Shown in pieces: positions 1 through 10,565 of a DNA stretch of 64,000 bases. The DNA is taken from assembly GCA_946699065.1 (NCBI GenBank), contig CAMPDV010000058.1, positions 558,001 through 622,000 of the forward strand, written 5' to 3'. A model generated the notes under the pieces. The model was not told the origin of the DNA. It worked only from the letters and a program-made list of their open reading frames with translations, and made no database searches. Numbering within the stretch: position 1 is the first letter of the stretch; each line of letters starts with the position of its first letter. The DNA is from Loxodes magnus. Lineage: Eukaryota; Ciliophora; Karyorelictea; Loxodida; Loxodidae. The position numbers and the translations under genes were made by a program.

Positions 1-1724
1 TTAGCAAATTTGAAATATTTAGTAAATTATAGACTTGCATCGTAGATGGTCCCATAAAAAGTAATTAATTGTTACTTTAATAGATGTAGAAAAAATGTTT
101 GATAGCATATCTAGGAAATTACTTTTTGATCATCTTAGAATACTTAGGCTACCTTTGGACCTAATATTGGCACTAGAATCTTTTTACGATAATGTTGATG
201 CTAAGTTTATAATTGATGGATATCTTACAATAACAATTAAATATAACAATGGAGTATTATAAGGAAGTAGCCATGCACCTGTACTTGCAATTTTATACTA
301 TGATATTGTTATAAGATATTTAGAAGATAATAAGAAGAAATTAGGATTTCAAATATTATCTAAAACTTTCGTAGTACGAGCCTTCGCTGACGACTTAATC
401 CAATTGTCTTCTTCCTAGAAAAATGCCTAAAAATTATTACAAGCTACATCTACAGTTTTTGATTGAGTAAAACTTACAATTAATGTAGCCAAATGTGAGG
501 TAATAGAATTCTTGAAAAAATCAATGAAAAGAAAGCTAACCTTCTATTAATATAAAGCTCAATAGGATTCCAATTGCTTAAAAAGATGAAGTTACCTATC
601 TAGGATATTAGTTAGGAATAAAATAAAATTACAAATTACATTGTACAGCAGTACCTACCAAATACAGAGTAGCTATTTAAAAAGCTACTGCAATACTTTC
701 TAAATATGGATTATTATCCCCTCTCAGCTTCAAAACACTTTGTAGAACTTTTATTTTGCCTAAAGTTGAATATGGAAGTGATATTACTCCGTGAGCTACT
801 ATTTCTGGAATTAAAGGAATAAAAAGCAAGATAAAAAAATCGTAAAGACTTATCTCAAGATAGGCGTTTAGATCTTAAGAATTCACATTCAATGAGTCAT
901 GCTTTATTGACCTAAACTGGCTTCCTTTTACACATATAGCAACTAAAAATTTAATGCACTTTTATTAAAAATTAATGTAATATAGCAAAGAAAATCCTAA
1001 CTCAGATACTGCTTTTCTATTAGAAAAATGCACTAAATTTAATTTAACATACTAGAAACATATAAAGAAATGTATCGATTTGTATAATTTTGACATGTCA
1101 CATGCTTAGAATAAGATGGATTTTTATAAGCTCACAGAATAAAAAATAAAGCATAAATTCTTAATGGAATGTCTCACTAGGAATACACTTATACCAGCAG
1201 CAAAAAGAATTATAGACTAAATAGAAAATAATTAAAGTGTATTTCCTGAAATTACTAATACCAAATATAATAAACACTATATTAGAGAGACTATTTCTAT
1301 TTATAAACTGAAGACTTTTTCTTATAATTTTCAATAAGAACTTAGTAATCGCCACATTAACGTTAGATATAGCATTATTTGCTTATGTGGCTAAGACTTT
1401 GATGAAACTGATCATATTTTTGATTGCTAATATTATGCAGACATTATTGAGGAACTTAAAAGTCATAAAGCTTTTAAAGAAAAAGACAAGAAGAAACTAA
1501 TTCTTTATGACTAAAACTATATAAACAAACATTTTTCAAATAATCAAATTCCTAAAATAGACAAATTAATCAAAAATTTTCATTCTAAATTACTAAAAAA
1601 GCATATTGAAATGTTTGAACTACAAGATGAGCTTTTAGAAGAGTTTCTAGAAGGAAAAAAAGACAATATTCATCAAGACAATAAATAAAAATATACGATA
1701 GAGAAAGAATTAGAAGAAGCTTGA
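1..1724 (+). CDS. LINE ORF2 reverse transcriptase, C-terminal part, 5' end outside window
   Basis: Non-LTR reverse transcriptase read with TAA/TAG=Gln and TGA=Trp. Visible RT motifs are VTLIDVEKMFDSI (catalytic Asp region) near 71-110, NGVLQGSSHAP near 250-280 (the Q of the QG motif is TAA), FADD at 383-394 (the catalytic DD box), then DWVKLTINVAKCEVIEF with Trp from TGA at 464-466, and TYLGY near 595-610. A C-terminal cysteine-histidine knuckle CLCGQDFDETDHIFDC lies near 1379-1427. The frame ends EKELEEA followed by TGA at 1722-1724, a plausible true stop. At least two single-base frame changes (near an A run at 56-60 and near 580) suggest an aged copy or sequencing indels. This RT differs clearly from the one at 55393-57888, so at least two LINE lineages are present. 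The endonuclease domain would lie upstream of the window. Confidence 0.85.
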
Positions 1725-1854
1725 TTGACATTTACAAACTTTTATCTTTCAACATATTTGTAATATTTATAGTCTAAGCTATATTTATTGCAACTATTCT
1801 CAATATTCTTAAATATTGAAACTATTATATTTTAATTAATTAATTAATTAAGAA

Positions 1855-2510
1855 TTTAAATTTATAAATTTAGATAGTTTCTTTGCTTGTAGAATACCAG
1901 TCAAAGTCTATCTTTATTTAAAATAAAAAAGTATGCACTAATTATTAAATGAAACTAATATGATATTTGACTGAACACATCTATCAATAGATATTCCTAA
2001 ATGTTAAAATGTCTAATTAAAAAAAGAATCATAGTTATATCTTAATTTGAAGATTGGAATTTAAGCAACTAATAAAAATAAAAAATGATTTGTTTAGGAG
2101 TATTTCTGCCCTAAAAATTAATAAAAAAAACCATTGTAAAGAAAAGCCTCTAAATATGTAACGGCAATTAAAAAAAGTTGCTTAGTAATTGCATAGGTGA
2201 AAAATTTATACCAAGACATTTCAAAAACATTTTAATACTAATAATACTTCCATAAGCAGAATATGGAGACGAGATTGTATCCGGAAATATGCAAAATAGA
2301 ATCTCTGTTTTAATGAACAGAATCAATGCAAGGAGGAGATTTTCAGCTTGGAAGACATTAAAAACAAATGGATAAACTTTAATTAATTTTTTTATAGATT
2401 TAATTAAATACCTTTCAAGCTTATTATGGCTTTGTGCCTACCTAGTTAAAGAGATGAGAAGTGGAATACAATTGATTTCTATTAATTTTTAATTTTTATG
2501 GAATATTATC
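1855..2510 (+). repeat. Direct duplicate of 60015-60650, holding a LINE RT remnant
   Basis: This stretch matches 60015-60650 in the same orientation, with many substitutions and small indels. Landmarks in both are ACCAGTCAAAGTCTATC, TTTCTGCCCTAAAA, AACGGCAATTAAAAAAAGTT and TATTATGGCTTTGT. Inside it, about 2070-2360 reads as a decayed RT thumb region: ILPQAEYGDEIV resembles ILPKVEYGSDIT of the LINE at 1-1724. I read it as a LINE fragment copied together with its flanks, not an active gene. Confidence 0.6.
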
Positions 2511-4330
2511 TTCATATGCTATAAGTAATCTCATTAGATTTAATTAATTTTTCTCCTTTTGGATTAAATTTTAGCAATATAATTGTAAATATAATATCTT
2601 TATAATTAAATTGCTTAAGCATAATCAATTTTCTTTCTAAGATAAACTTAAAAATTAAATGAATTTAAAATTTAAGCTTAATTTAGCAAGTAGTTTTAAG
2701 GAAAAGGATAATTATTAATTTTAATAGTAGTAGATAGTAATTTCTTAAGTTAATGAATAAAATAAATATATAATACCTAAGCATAAAACCTTTATTGATT
2801 AAAGTTATAAATTCATTATAAACTAAAAATTTAAGCATTGCTAAATAAGAGATTCTTCTTTTTTATCACTTTTTAAAATAGCCCTTCTTAAAAACTGAGT
2901 ATAATTATTATAAACTAGCAACTAATAAATAGTAAATCTATCATCTTTTAATTTTTTATTAATTTTCAAAGATTCTTCAATTATTTAGAAACTTTAAATT
3001 GTCCCTTAAAATCTAAAGAATGAAATTTAACCAACTCTATGAAACATAATTTTAGACTAAAATTCAATTAAATTAAATCCAAAAAGCAATAAAAGTAAAA
3101 CTTAAATTAAAAATATTTGAGTGCTAAAGATTGCTAGAGTAGTGAATAAATAAAAATCACTAAATATAATATTATTAATTAAAAAAAGCTGCTTAACTTT
3201 TTCTTTCCACTGATAATTTGTATAGTAATACTTATTTTCCATATAAGCACATTTAGCATTTATAAATAAACTTAATATTTCCTTACAGTAATTAATTTTC
3301 ATAGCGACAAAGCTGATATGCTCAATGAATATAATTTAATAATTTAGCTTTAAATTAAATAAAGCTAAAATATATTTCTTTTGCTTATTATCATACTAGT
3401 TCTTAAATTTTATTTTTAGCAAATTTTAACTCTTTAACAATTTTAAGCAAGCTATTCAGTTAGAGTATGTTTGTTGAGTGCCAAACAATCTTTTAAAAGC
3501 TAAAGTTTAATAATAATTTTTAAGAAGAAATTCTTAAAGGAGATATATAAGAAATTTAAGTATTAATTTCACATTATATTTGCTAAGAGATTAATATGAA
3601 ATATATTAGCTATTAGTAGATTAAAAATCATTAAACTTGCTAAAGTTAAATATAATCATATTTATCATTCGGACTTAATTTTCGCTCTTTATTACTTGAT
3701 TTAAAAAATATTTTTCGTTCAAAGGATAAAATTAAACTATGGTATTTTATAAAATTTACATAGATTTATGAAATAATAAACTTTAATAATCATTCAATTT
3801 GAAACACTATATAAGCAATATCTATACTGATAAATTTAGTTAAAAACCAAAAATCAAGTCTTATTTAATTAATTTATAAACTGAAAGCTATTTTTGCTTA
3901 TCTGCAAGTAAAAATTATTAGAAAAAGATAAAATAATTAAATGATTAAGTAGCTAGCAAAATAGAAATTTAAAACTAAGAATAACTAAAATTTTAAGATA
4001 TTTGTATATATTTTCTTAATTATACTCCTGCAATTAAAGGACTTAATTTTATATAGATTTATTTATATTTTATGCTATAAAATATATTAAATTTATTTAA
4101 CTTACAATAAGCAAAATTTAACGGAATTAATTTTAGTTAAGTTCTTTTCTTATTGATATTTAATTGAACCGTAATTTATGTATTGATGGCTTAATTGAGT
4201 CGCGAAATTAATTAGATATCTTTTTTTAATTAAACTTCATTTGTATCATTCAAAATGAAAAATTAATAAATTCAACTAGTTAAAGTTTCATTAATTCTAT
4301 TATAGTTCGTTCTTCGACTTAAAAGTAAAA
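2511..4330. other. AT-rich stretch, nothing recognised
   Basis: About 1.8 kb of AT-rich DNA. Short ATG frames occur (one at 3102-3302 on the minus strand), but they show no motif, no shift in composition and no relative elsewhere in the window. I see no RNA gene or repeat here. Confidence 0.5.
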
Positions 4331-4339
4331 GTTTATTTT

Positions 4340-4760
4340 GCTATATAATTAGTACTTCTCCTAATTCTCTCTGTCTTGCATTTAATCTCAAATCTTGCTT
4401 CTTTCTCCAAATTTTCGAGCTTATGAGAGTTAAAATTCAGTAGCTCTTTCTTTCAATTCCTAAAGTTAATATTTCGTCAGATGTTATTTTTTCTTCTTTT
4501 TTGCCTTGATCATTTCCGTCACAAATTTATCGACTGCTACAATTATATTATCTTTTTCTTGGCCTATGAAATGATTTTTCTTGTCTTTATATTTCAATGG
4601 GAGTCCTTTTGAAGTCTTTTGAATATTTTCTTCAATTTATTGGAGTCTTAACCATAATAAAACTCAATTTTTCTCCTTTGCTCTCTTAATGCTTAAATAT
4701 ATTTCTCAAATCATGTCATTCTCTCATAGAATCCGGCTTTAACTCTTCAAACTACCATAT
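4340..4760 (-). pseudogene. Decayed gag-like ORF1 remnant
   Basis: On the minus strand the stretch is charged and Lys/Glu-rich, with predicted coiled-coil character (LEKEARFEIK, REQRRKIE) and a segment FYYGQDSNKLKKIF that lines up with the zinc-knuckle region of the ORF1 genes elsewhere in the window (compare CYYCKSKWHLLQNC). The metal-binding Cys and His positions are replaced, so the knuckle would not bind zinc. The region is slightly less AT-rich than its surroundings, as are the other ORF1 copies. The assignment rests on this weak alignment, so it could be an unrelated charged gene remnant. Confidence 0.35.
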
Positions 4761-4899
4761 GGGTAAATTTTAATAACTAAATATTAAGGGATATTTGAAA
4801 TAAAATTTATAATTTTTACAATTTTTTATTATTTATAACTATTTTTTTGTGATATAGAAGGTTTCTTTTTAAAATGAATATCCCTTAATCATTATATTT

Positions 4900-5514
4900 A
4901 TACTTGATTGAAACTAAATCAATCATATTAAAAAAAGTATTATGTTTAGCACTTAATAGATTCCCTTATTTTAACTTCTTTGTTTATTGAAGTATTTTTT
5001 ATATAAAGTAAACCTTCTCTTGTGCTGTAAATTTTAAATATATCTTATCTCCATTTTTCTATTATTTTCTTTAATTTTATTGAAATTAGAAGCGACTCTG
5101 TAATTTATGCCCTGGCTACTTGCTGTATCAGCATATTAATGTTCTTCAGTAAGGAATCTCTTATGTTGGAATTATTATTCTATTTCCATCTGATTGTTTA
5201 TTTATTAGAGTTGCTCTAACTTACAGCATCTAGAATTCTAAATATCCTTTATTATCTATTCTTCCTATAAGATTCTTCATTAAATTTGCTGCAAGAACAG
5301 GTTTAAAGCTAATTCCTATCTTAAACTAGAATTTTCAGATTAAAAAAATTCAACAATCTTAATCAGATCTTAAGTCCGTTGATAAAGCTTACTAATAGTC
5401 TTTGCTAAGCTTTGCTTCTCAGTCTTAAGAAGGTAAAAATTGTTGGATATATCCTGCTAAAATTTTTAGGTCTTGTTGAAGAATTTCTGCTATTTCTTAG
5501 GTACTATTTTTCAT
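4900..5514 (-). CDS. Unknown protein, three-copy family, copy 1
   Basis: Starts at ATG 5514-5512 (MKNSTQEIAEILQQDLKIL) and stays readable for about 200 codons with TAA/TAG=Gln and TGA=Trp. Segments include FKPVLAANLMKNLIGRIDN and KFTAQEKVYF. The middle matches 37195-37500 on the plus strand, both as DNA and as protein; the C-terminus of that copy (HDSEDP region) is missing here and the frame fades near 4900. The predicted product is soluble and has no signal peptide or clear membrane segment. I do not recognise the family. Conservation between copies suggests a former or current host gene, not chance. Confidence 0.45.
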
Positions 5515-5747
5515 AATTTTATTCTTATATGCTATTTTTTATTATAATTTCAGTATCCATCTACTGTTATTTTATTTTATTTTATTTTAAATTAAACATT
5601 TATTTTTATAATTTTACTCTTATTTTAATAATTATCCTGCTTTATAAAAGCTAACTAAAAAAAGTTCTAAAGTGATTTTTATTAGATTAAATTATTTATA
5701 TTAAATAACTTTATATTTTTCTTTATTAACAAGTATTTAACTTTTTT

Positions 5748-6065
5748 TTAAAATTAATTTCAACTAAAAAAGTTTTTGGAACGGAAACTCCTTTCCTATT
5801 GCACGACCCGACGCTCTCTTTTTATGGAATAACGGGGATATCCTGTTGTGCTCCAGGCACAGCTGCTAGGGAGCTCCATCGCTATGAGCAGCCAGGCTTC
5901 AAACCCCTACCAAGAGTGGATAATCTCAAAGACACCGTTCCCTTCAGAAAATGATTCTGACCAGGGAGTTTCTCAGCGACAGGAAAGGAACTTGTTCCTA
6001 GCCATAAAATCAGAAAGTGTTGTCACGAAGGTCATTCTCAGCTCCCACCATCTTTTCAATTATTT
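5748..6065 (+). mobile_element. Structured GC-rich SINE, copy 1, with perfect target-site duplication
   Basis: A 318-bp GC-rich island flanked by a perfect 14-bp direct repeat, TATTTAACTTTTTT (5734-5747 and 6066-6079). The duplicated segment at about 39190-39220 shows the same sequence uninterrupted, an empty site. The body is nearly identical to 27865-28177 and 36871-37183. It folds well: GGAAA/TTTCC near its start, GGAAC/GTTCC near 5988-6000, and TCCCT/AGGGA enclosing TCAGAA/TTCTGA near 5940-5972. GCTTCAAACCC near 5896 is one base from a Pol III B-box consensus, but a T5 run near 5818-5822 could stop Pol III in this orientation. The short frame 5848-6072 within it is not a gene. The transcribed strand is uncertain. 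Confidence 0.85.
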
Positions 6066-6125
6066 TATTTAACTTTTTTATGTTTAAGAGATTATGTTTA
6101 TAATTTTATTTAAATAAGAAAAAGT

Positions 6126-6175
6126 TCCACATCCGGATGAAAGCCGAATATCCTAACCAGCTAGACTAATGTGGA
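6126..6175 (-). pseudogene. tRNA-Glu pseudogene with 22-nt deletion
   Basis: Matches the intact tRNA-Glu at 39261-39332 from both acceptor ends (TCCACAT and ATGTGGA), but the T arm and variable region (22 nt between CCGG and TGAAAGCC) are gone. It keeps the D arm and the anticodon arm with TTC. Without a T arm and B-box it should be neither transcribed nor functional. It sits in the duplicated segment 5545-7760, just beside SINE copy 1. Confidence 0.9.
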
Positions 6176-7794
6176 GTTATTAAATCTTTCTACATTTATT
6201 TAAAAGATAAAAGTGAAATATTAATTTAAAATAATAGAGAACTTAATTTATATCCTTTTAATTAATTTTACTTTTATCAATCAAATATAAAATTTAGAAT
6301 ATATTTAACTTTATTTAATTTAATATTTTCCTTATTTTCTTTAAATTTGTTTTAATATTTAAGTTTTAGTTTTTTGTATTTATACCTTAAGATACTTTTT
6401 GATTTATTGTTTATATTTAATTAATAAATTCATATTATTTTATCAATCTTTTTTATTTTTAGAACTTTTAATCTTTTACTTAATAATACTTTAAAAATTG
6501 ATAGCAGTATTAAAATTAAGGAAGCTTATTTATGATAAACTGTAAGATTAGATTTAAATAAAAATTAAATATTTATATAAATAGCATAATAGTTAGATAT
6601 ATACTTATTCATCATATAGAAAAGAGTATAAAATAAAATAGTTTAATTTATCAATAAATATTAGAGCTTAGCTATTGTAATATAGACAAGGGTAGAGTAT
6701 ACAAATATATTTATTAATAGATTTTTCTTAATTATTTACCTAGTTTATTTTATTCTTAGATATTGCTATAAAGTCTATAGTAGCTATAAAAAAATAAAAA
6801 TAAAAGCTTAAAATAAAGAAGGTACATATAATGAAGAATGATATGAGAGCTTATTGAAAATTAAAACTTATGTTCTAATATCATTCTATTTTTTTAATTT
6901 CTTCCAATTTTATTTTATTTAATATTTACTTATATTTTTATATTTTATGTGATAGTTATATAATACAAATGAGAAGAAAAGCTAGTTAATTAAAAATTAT
7001 TTAAATAAAATAAACAAAATTAATAAAGTGCAAATAATAAAATCCTTAATTGTTTCATGTTAAAATAAGAAAAATAAATGTGAAATTGATGAAAGCGAAA
7101 ATTGATTTAGTTCATTCACTATAAATAACTAAAAAATATATAAGAACTTTATTCTTGATGAATTACAAAGATTTAGGAGAGACATAAGAAATAATTTGAT
7201 AATTCTTCTTTTAAATAATTATGATATAAATAATCTAAATTAGCTTTGATGTTTTATTTTCTTGAATTAATAAGAAAAAAACAGCATCTTTCTTCGTGAT
7301 AAAGATTATTTTAGCAGCTTTAAATAAAACATATCTGAAAGCAAACTACCCAATTTTTTTATAATATTTTTGAAAATAAAACAAAGCGTAAATATAAAAT
7401 AATATTTTAAGATTCTATATAATTAAATTATCATTAAAATCTAAATAAGCTACTTTATAATAAAAAATAAAGAGATTGATAAATATTAACACATATATTT
7501 GCTCAAAAAAGCTTTGAATTAATATATATTAGAAAAAATTTAAATAATTTAATGTAATAGTTATAAACAAATTTAAGGGATTAAGTTAAAATGCTTGTAT
7601 TAATAAGAAAATTTGAATTTTTAAATTTAAATCTTTGCAATAAATTTATTGCTGGTAATTTAAATAAGCAAAATAAAAATTTAAATTATTTTAGTTAAAA
7701 TATAATAGTTAATTTAATATTTTATATAAAAGATTTAAAAAGAAAATTATTCTTTTTATTTATCGAATATTTTTCAACTTATTAAGATTAAATG

Positions 7795-8170
7795 AATAAC
7801 AACATACAAAAATATTTTTAGAATCACGTTGAAGATTCTTAGTCACCTGTAATCATTATCTTAATCCACTTCGGATTCTCATCTTTAAATGTTTGCCTAA
7901 TATATTTGGTACCAGTGGTTAGTTGTTCTAAGATTTAATATTAATTTTAAAATTTTTATAGATGACTTTAGAAAGTTTGTCATTTTGCTAATGATCACTA
8001 AATAGCGTTTTATACTCTTAGCTTATTTTTCCTTTAATGAAATTATTAAAAACTTTCTCATTTATAATAAGCTAGAATTATATCCCTACTTTAAGTTTCT
8101 TCTTCAATTTTATCTTCCCTTTATCTCTTTTCTTCACAGCAAATATTATTTCTCATTTTTTAAAAGTGGC
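7795..8170 (-). pseudogene. CDPK-like pseudokinase remnant, middle part
   Basis: On the minus strand, ESEVDQDNDYRWLRIFNVI aligns with ESEVFQDNHYKWLKILKHN of the 60.8 kb remnant and with DQDNHFKWLKIFKHHG of the intact gene at 46799-48685. The flanking frame is broken and neither the N-terminal myristoylation motif nor the EF-hands follow. It is a truncated relative of that family. The upstream limit (about 8170) is approximate. Confidence 0.55.
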
Positions 8171-8836
8171 AGCAATTTTAATTTATCTACTTTAAATCAG
8201 AGAAATAAATGAAATTCTTATTATTCAATGCATATTGACACTGATAAAAGCTAGAAGCTTTACTTTATTTATCAAATAAACAAATACGAAATCTATAACT
8301 ATCAGCTAACATTTTCTCATAAATCCTCTAAATTAGCTTTAATATAAATATCGATTTGTAAGTGAATAAGAAGTAATTTAAATAGCTATATTAAAAGTAT
8401 AAATGTATATTCTTAATTTAATAGCTACTTTTATCTAACCATCAGACAAAACCTAATTTCATAAATAATTATATAAGTCAAAGTATAATAAGCTATTTAG
8501 ATTAAATACACTATATTGCCTTTTAGCATATCAAAATTACATAACTACAGTTGACTCTTTAAAATTAATGCTTTTTAGTAAAGAATTATAAATTATAAGC
8601 TTTTGCTTACTTAAGATAGTAAGAACTAATTCCTGCTTTTTCCTAAATTTACTTTTCCTCTCATCAATCGTTATTATGCTTGATTTGCAAGTTAAGATAG
8701 AAAAAATTAAAAAGCCATAAAAGTAATGTAATTTCATCAAAACTTCAATCCTTTTATAACTTCTGACTTAATAAAGATAAACCTTAAATTTTTCCAGTTA
8801 ATATCCTATATAAGGAAAAAAATTACGGATTTCAGA
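8171..8836. other. AT-rich stretch, nothing recognised
   Basis: Between the kinase remnant and the kelch-like gene. A 67-codon minus frame at 8537-8740 has a hydrophobic start but no relative in the window and is probably chance. No RNA, hairpin or repeat was noticed. Confidence 0.4.
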
Positions 8837-9740
8837 ATGGAATTCTTTCAGACTCAAGTAAGTAGTATCCCAGAATGCAACAGAAATACGAGGATCGAAA
8901 AAGCTGCAGAAAAAGATCTATGAGGCAGTAACGCCTTCCTTAGAGGAGATTTTGTGTATGTTTCAGGAGGTAAGGAATATGGAAGCTAAATCAAACATTT
9001 TTAGGTGATTAAAATAAAATATTTATAAGTGTAAGTCTCGTGTGATATGTTATTTCCAAGAAGTGGTCATGGAATTATTACAAGAACTATATAAAGTAAC
9101 AAATACATTACATACTTTTAGGAAATATATTACATGAGAAGATTAATAAAAATGTGAGATTTTTGATAAAAATGAAGGAAAATGTAAAGAACTTGAAAAA
9201 ATAGTTTTCAAATACAAGAACTTTAGATACATTATAGAAGGGGAGAATTTGATAGTACTCGGCGGTATTTAGAAATAGTATTAGAGAATCATTTTAGGTA
9301 ATTACTATAATTTTCAGTTAAATACATGGGGAATCTTTAAAAAAATCTATCCCCGTGGGATCTTCAGTTAGTTTAATTAAAATAATCGAAGCAATTTATA
9401 TATTTGGCGATTATCTTGAAGGAGTTTATTATGTCAAGTGAAAAAAAGCAGATCCACAATTTGAGTTTATTTCAACAGAGAAGTATCCAAGTGAGCCTTG
9501 CTTTAAAAATCCGATAATTTAAGATAATTATATATACGTATATGATGGTAAAAAGGTATCTAGTTATGATTTAGAAAGGTAAAATTGGGACATCTAATAC
9601 TAAGAGGATAAAAAGAAATTAATCCCCTGAAGAAATGTTTGCTTTTTATGAAAAGCTTAATAAAAATCAAGAAGATATTTTGTAGGGAGTAAAATAAAAT
9701 AGAGAAGACATTTAACTTATTTATTCATTAGCTCGTTAAA
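8837..9740 (+). pseudogene. Kelch-repeat-like protein, frameshifted
   Basis: From ATG 8837 the frame reads MEFFQTQVSSIPECN, then GDFVYVSGGKEYGS and RSGHG, the GG and R-x-GHG signatures of kelch beta-propeller blades. Further blades appear after frame changes: LIVLGGI with LNTWG near 9245-9330, and NYIYVYDGKKVSSYDLERQNW near 9525-9590. A charged C-terminal tail (SPEEMFAFYEKLNKNQEDIL) follows. Kelch proteins act as protein-interaction platforms. At least two frame changes (near 9080-9170 and 9390) have no convincing 15-17 nt intron to explain them, so I call it a pseudogene; undetected introns are the alternative. The end is uncertain; an in-frame TGA lies at 9992-9994 if the last frame is right. 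The assignment rests on short motifs. Confidence 0.5.
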
Positions 9741-10547
9741 TTTTATCTAGCTAAATCAAATATTAGCAAATAAGAAAATTTATTTAAACTTTAAAAGCTT
9801 TACTTTAAACTCTAGTCTTTTCTCTTTAAGCATAAATCAAATTTCATATTGCTACTTAAAGTATTTTAAATTAACTAGTTTTTTTAATGTTTTAGCTTAA
9901 AATAAAATAAAATAAAATAAAAGGATTTAAGGTATTGATAAACATACCTTTTATTTAAATTGTCAGGAAATTAATTTTTTGGAATTTCTCATGAAAATGA
10001 TTATGTAGTACGTTCTAAAAAATTAAGATTATATTTTTTAGCAAACTAAAATATTTGTTTTATACCAAATAGAAAATTCCCTAAATTTAAAGATACTCGC
10101 ATCATAATAACTCTGGAAAGAGAGTACAAGTTCTTATGCATAGAATATTTAATTAGCTTAGTTGTTTTTATTTTTAATATATTAATAATTCAGCTTCATT
10201 AATTTATCCTTAGAATTAATTAATAAAATGATTTTAGATACCTTCTATTATCTATTAAATTAAGAATGAGTTATACATAATATCTTCATTAAACAGTAAA
10301 GCTTCTAGTAAGTTTATTATACATAATCTGTGAAGTTAATTAATTTTACACAAATGAACTATCAACGCTAAAAATATTGTAGGCTAACAATTTTTATATA
10401 GCACCTCATTGCTAAAATTTTAACTGCATAGCGCAATAGAAGTTATAAATAAGTTAATTACTTGTTTATTTTATCTGTTTTAGCATAAATTAACATCTTC
10501 CTATTTAGCACCTAGTAAGATTTTGTTTTTATTTATGTTTTTTAAAA
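9741..10547. other. AT-rich stretch with an AAAAT microsatellite
   Basis: Contains a short (AAAAT)n run at about 9897-9922, of the kind that ends retroelement tails here. Otherwise it is AT-rich with no gene that I can support. Confidence 0.5.
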
Positions 10548-10565
10548 TTAACTTTGTATAACTTA

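Larger units (their letters stand above)
5545..7760. repeat. Segmental duplication with 39025-40870, direct
   Basis: Long, diverged direct duplication. Both copies run from CAGTATC-ATCTACTG through a minus-strand tRNA-Glu locus and on through about 1.6 kb of AT-rich DNA (shared landmarks: TTTATACCTTAAGATAC, TATATACTTATTCATCATAT). This copy carries a 22-nt deletion in the tRNA and a SINE insertion at 5748-6065 that the other copy lacks, so the SINE arrived after the duplication or was never in the partner. No protein gene is recognisable in 6180-7760. Confidence 0.8.

Noticed and set aside
4783..4889. 12-bp inverted repeat ATTAAGGGATAT/ATATCCCTTAAT, possible MITE
   Set aside because: Isolated, no target-site duplication and no second copy; a chance palindrome in AT-rich DNA is likely.
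5960..6060. SINE derived from 7SL/SRP RNA
   Set aside because: No Alu-domain or helix 8 motif order fits on either strand.
5848..6072. Apparent small protein gene (MLQAQLLGSSIAMSSQ...), also at 36843-37085 and 27851-28205
   Set aside because: It lies wholly inside the three SINE copies. The frame differs between copies, and an RNA fold plus target-site duplications explain the conservation.
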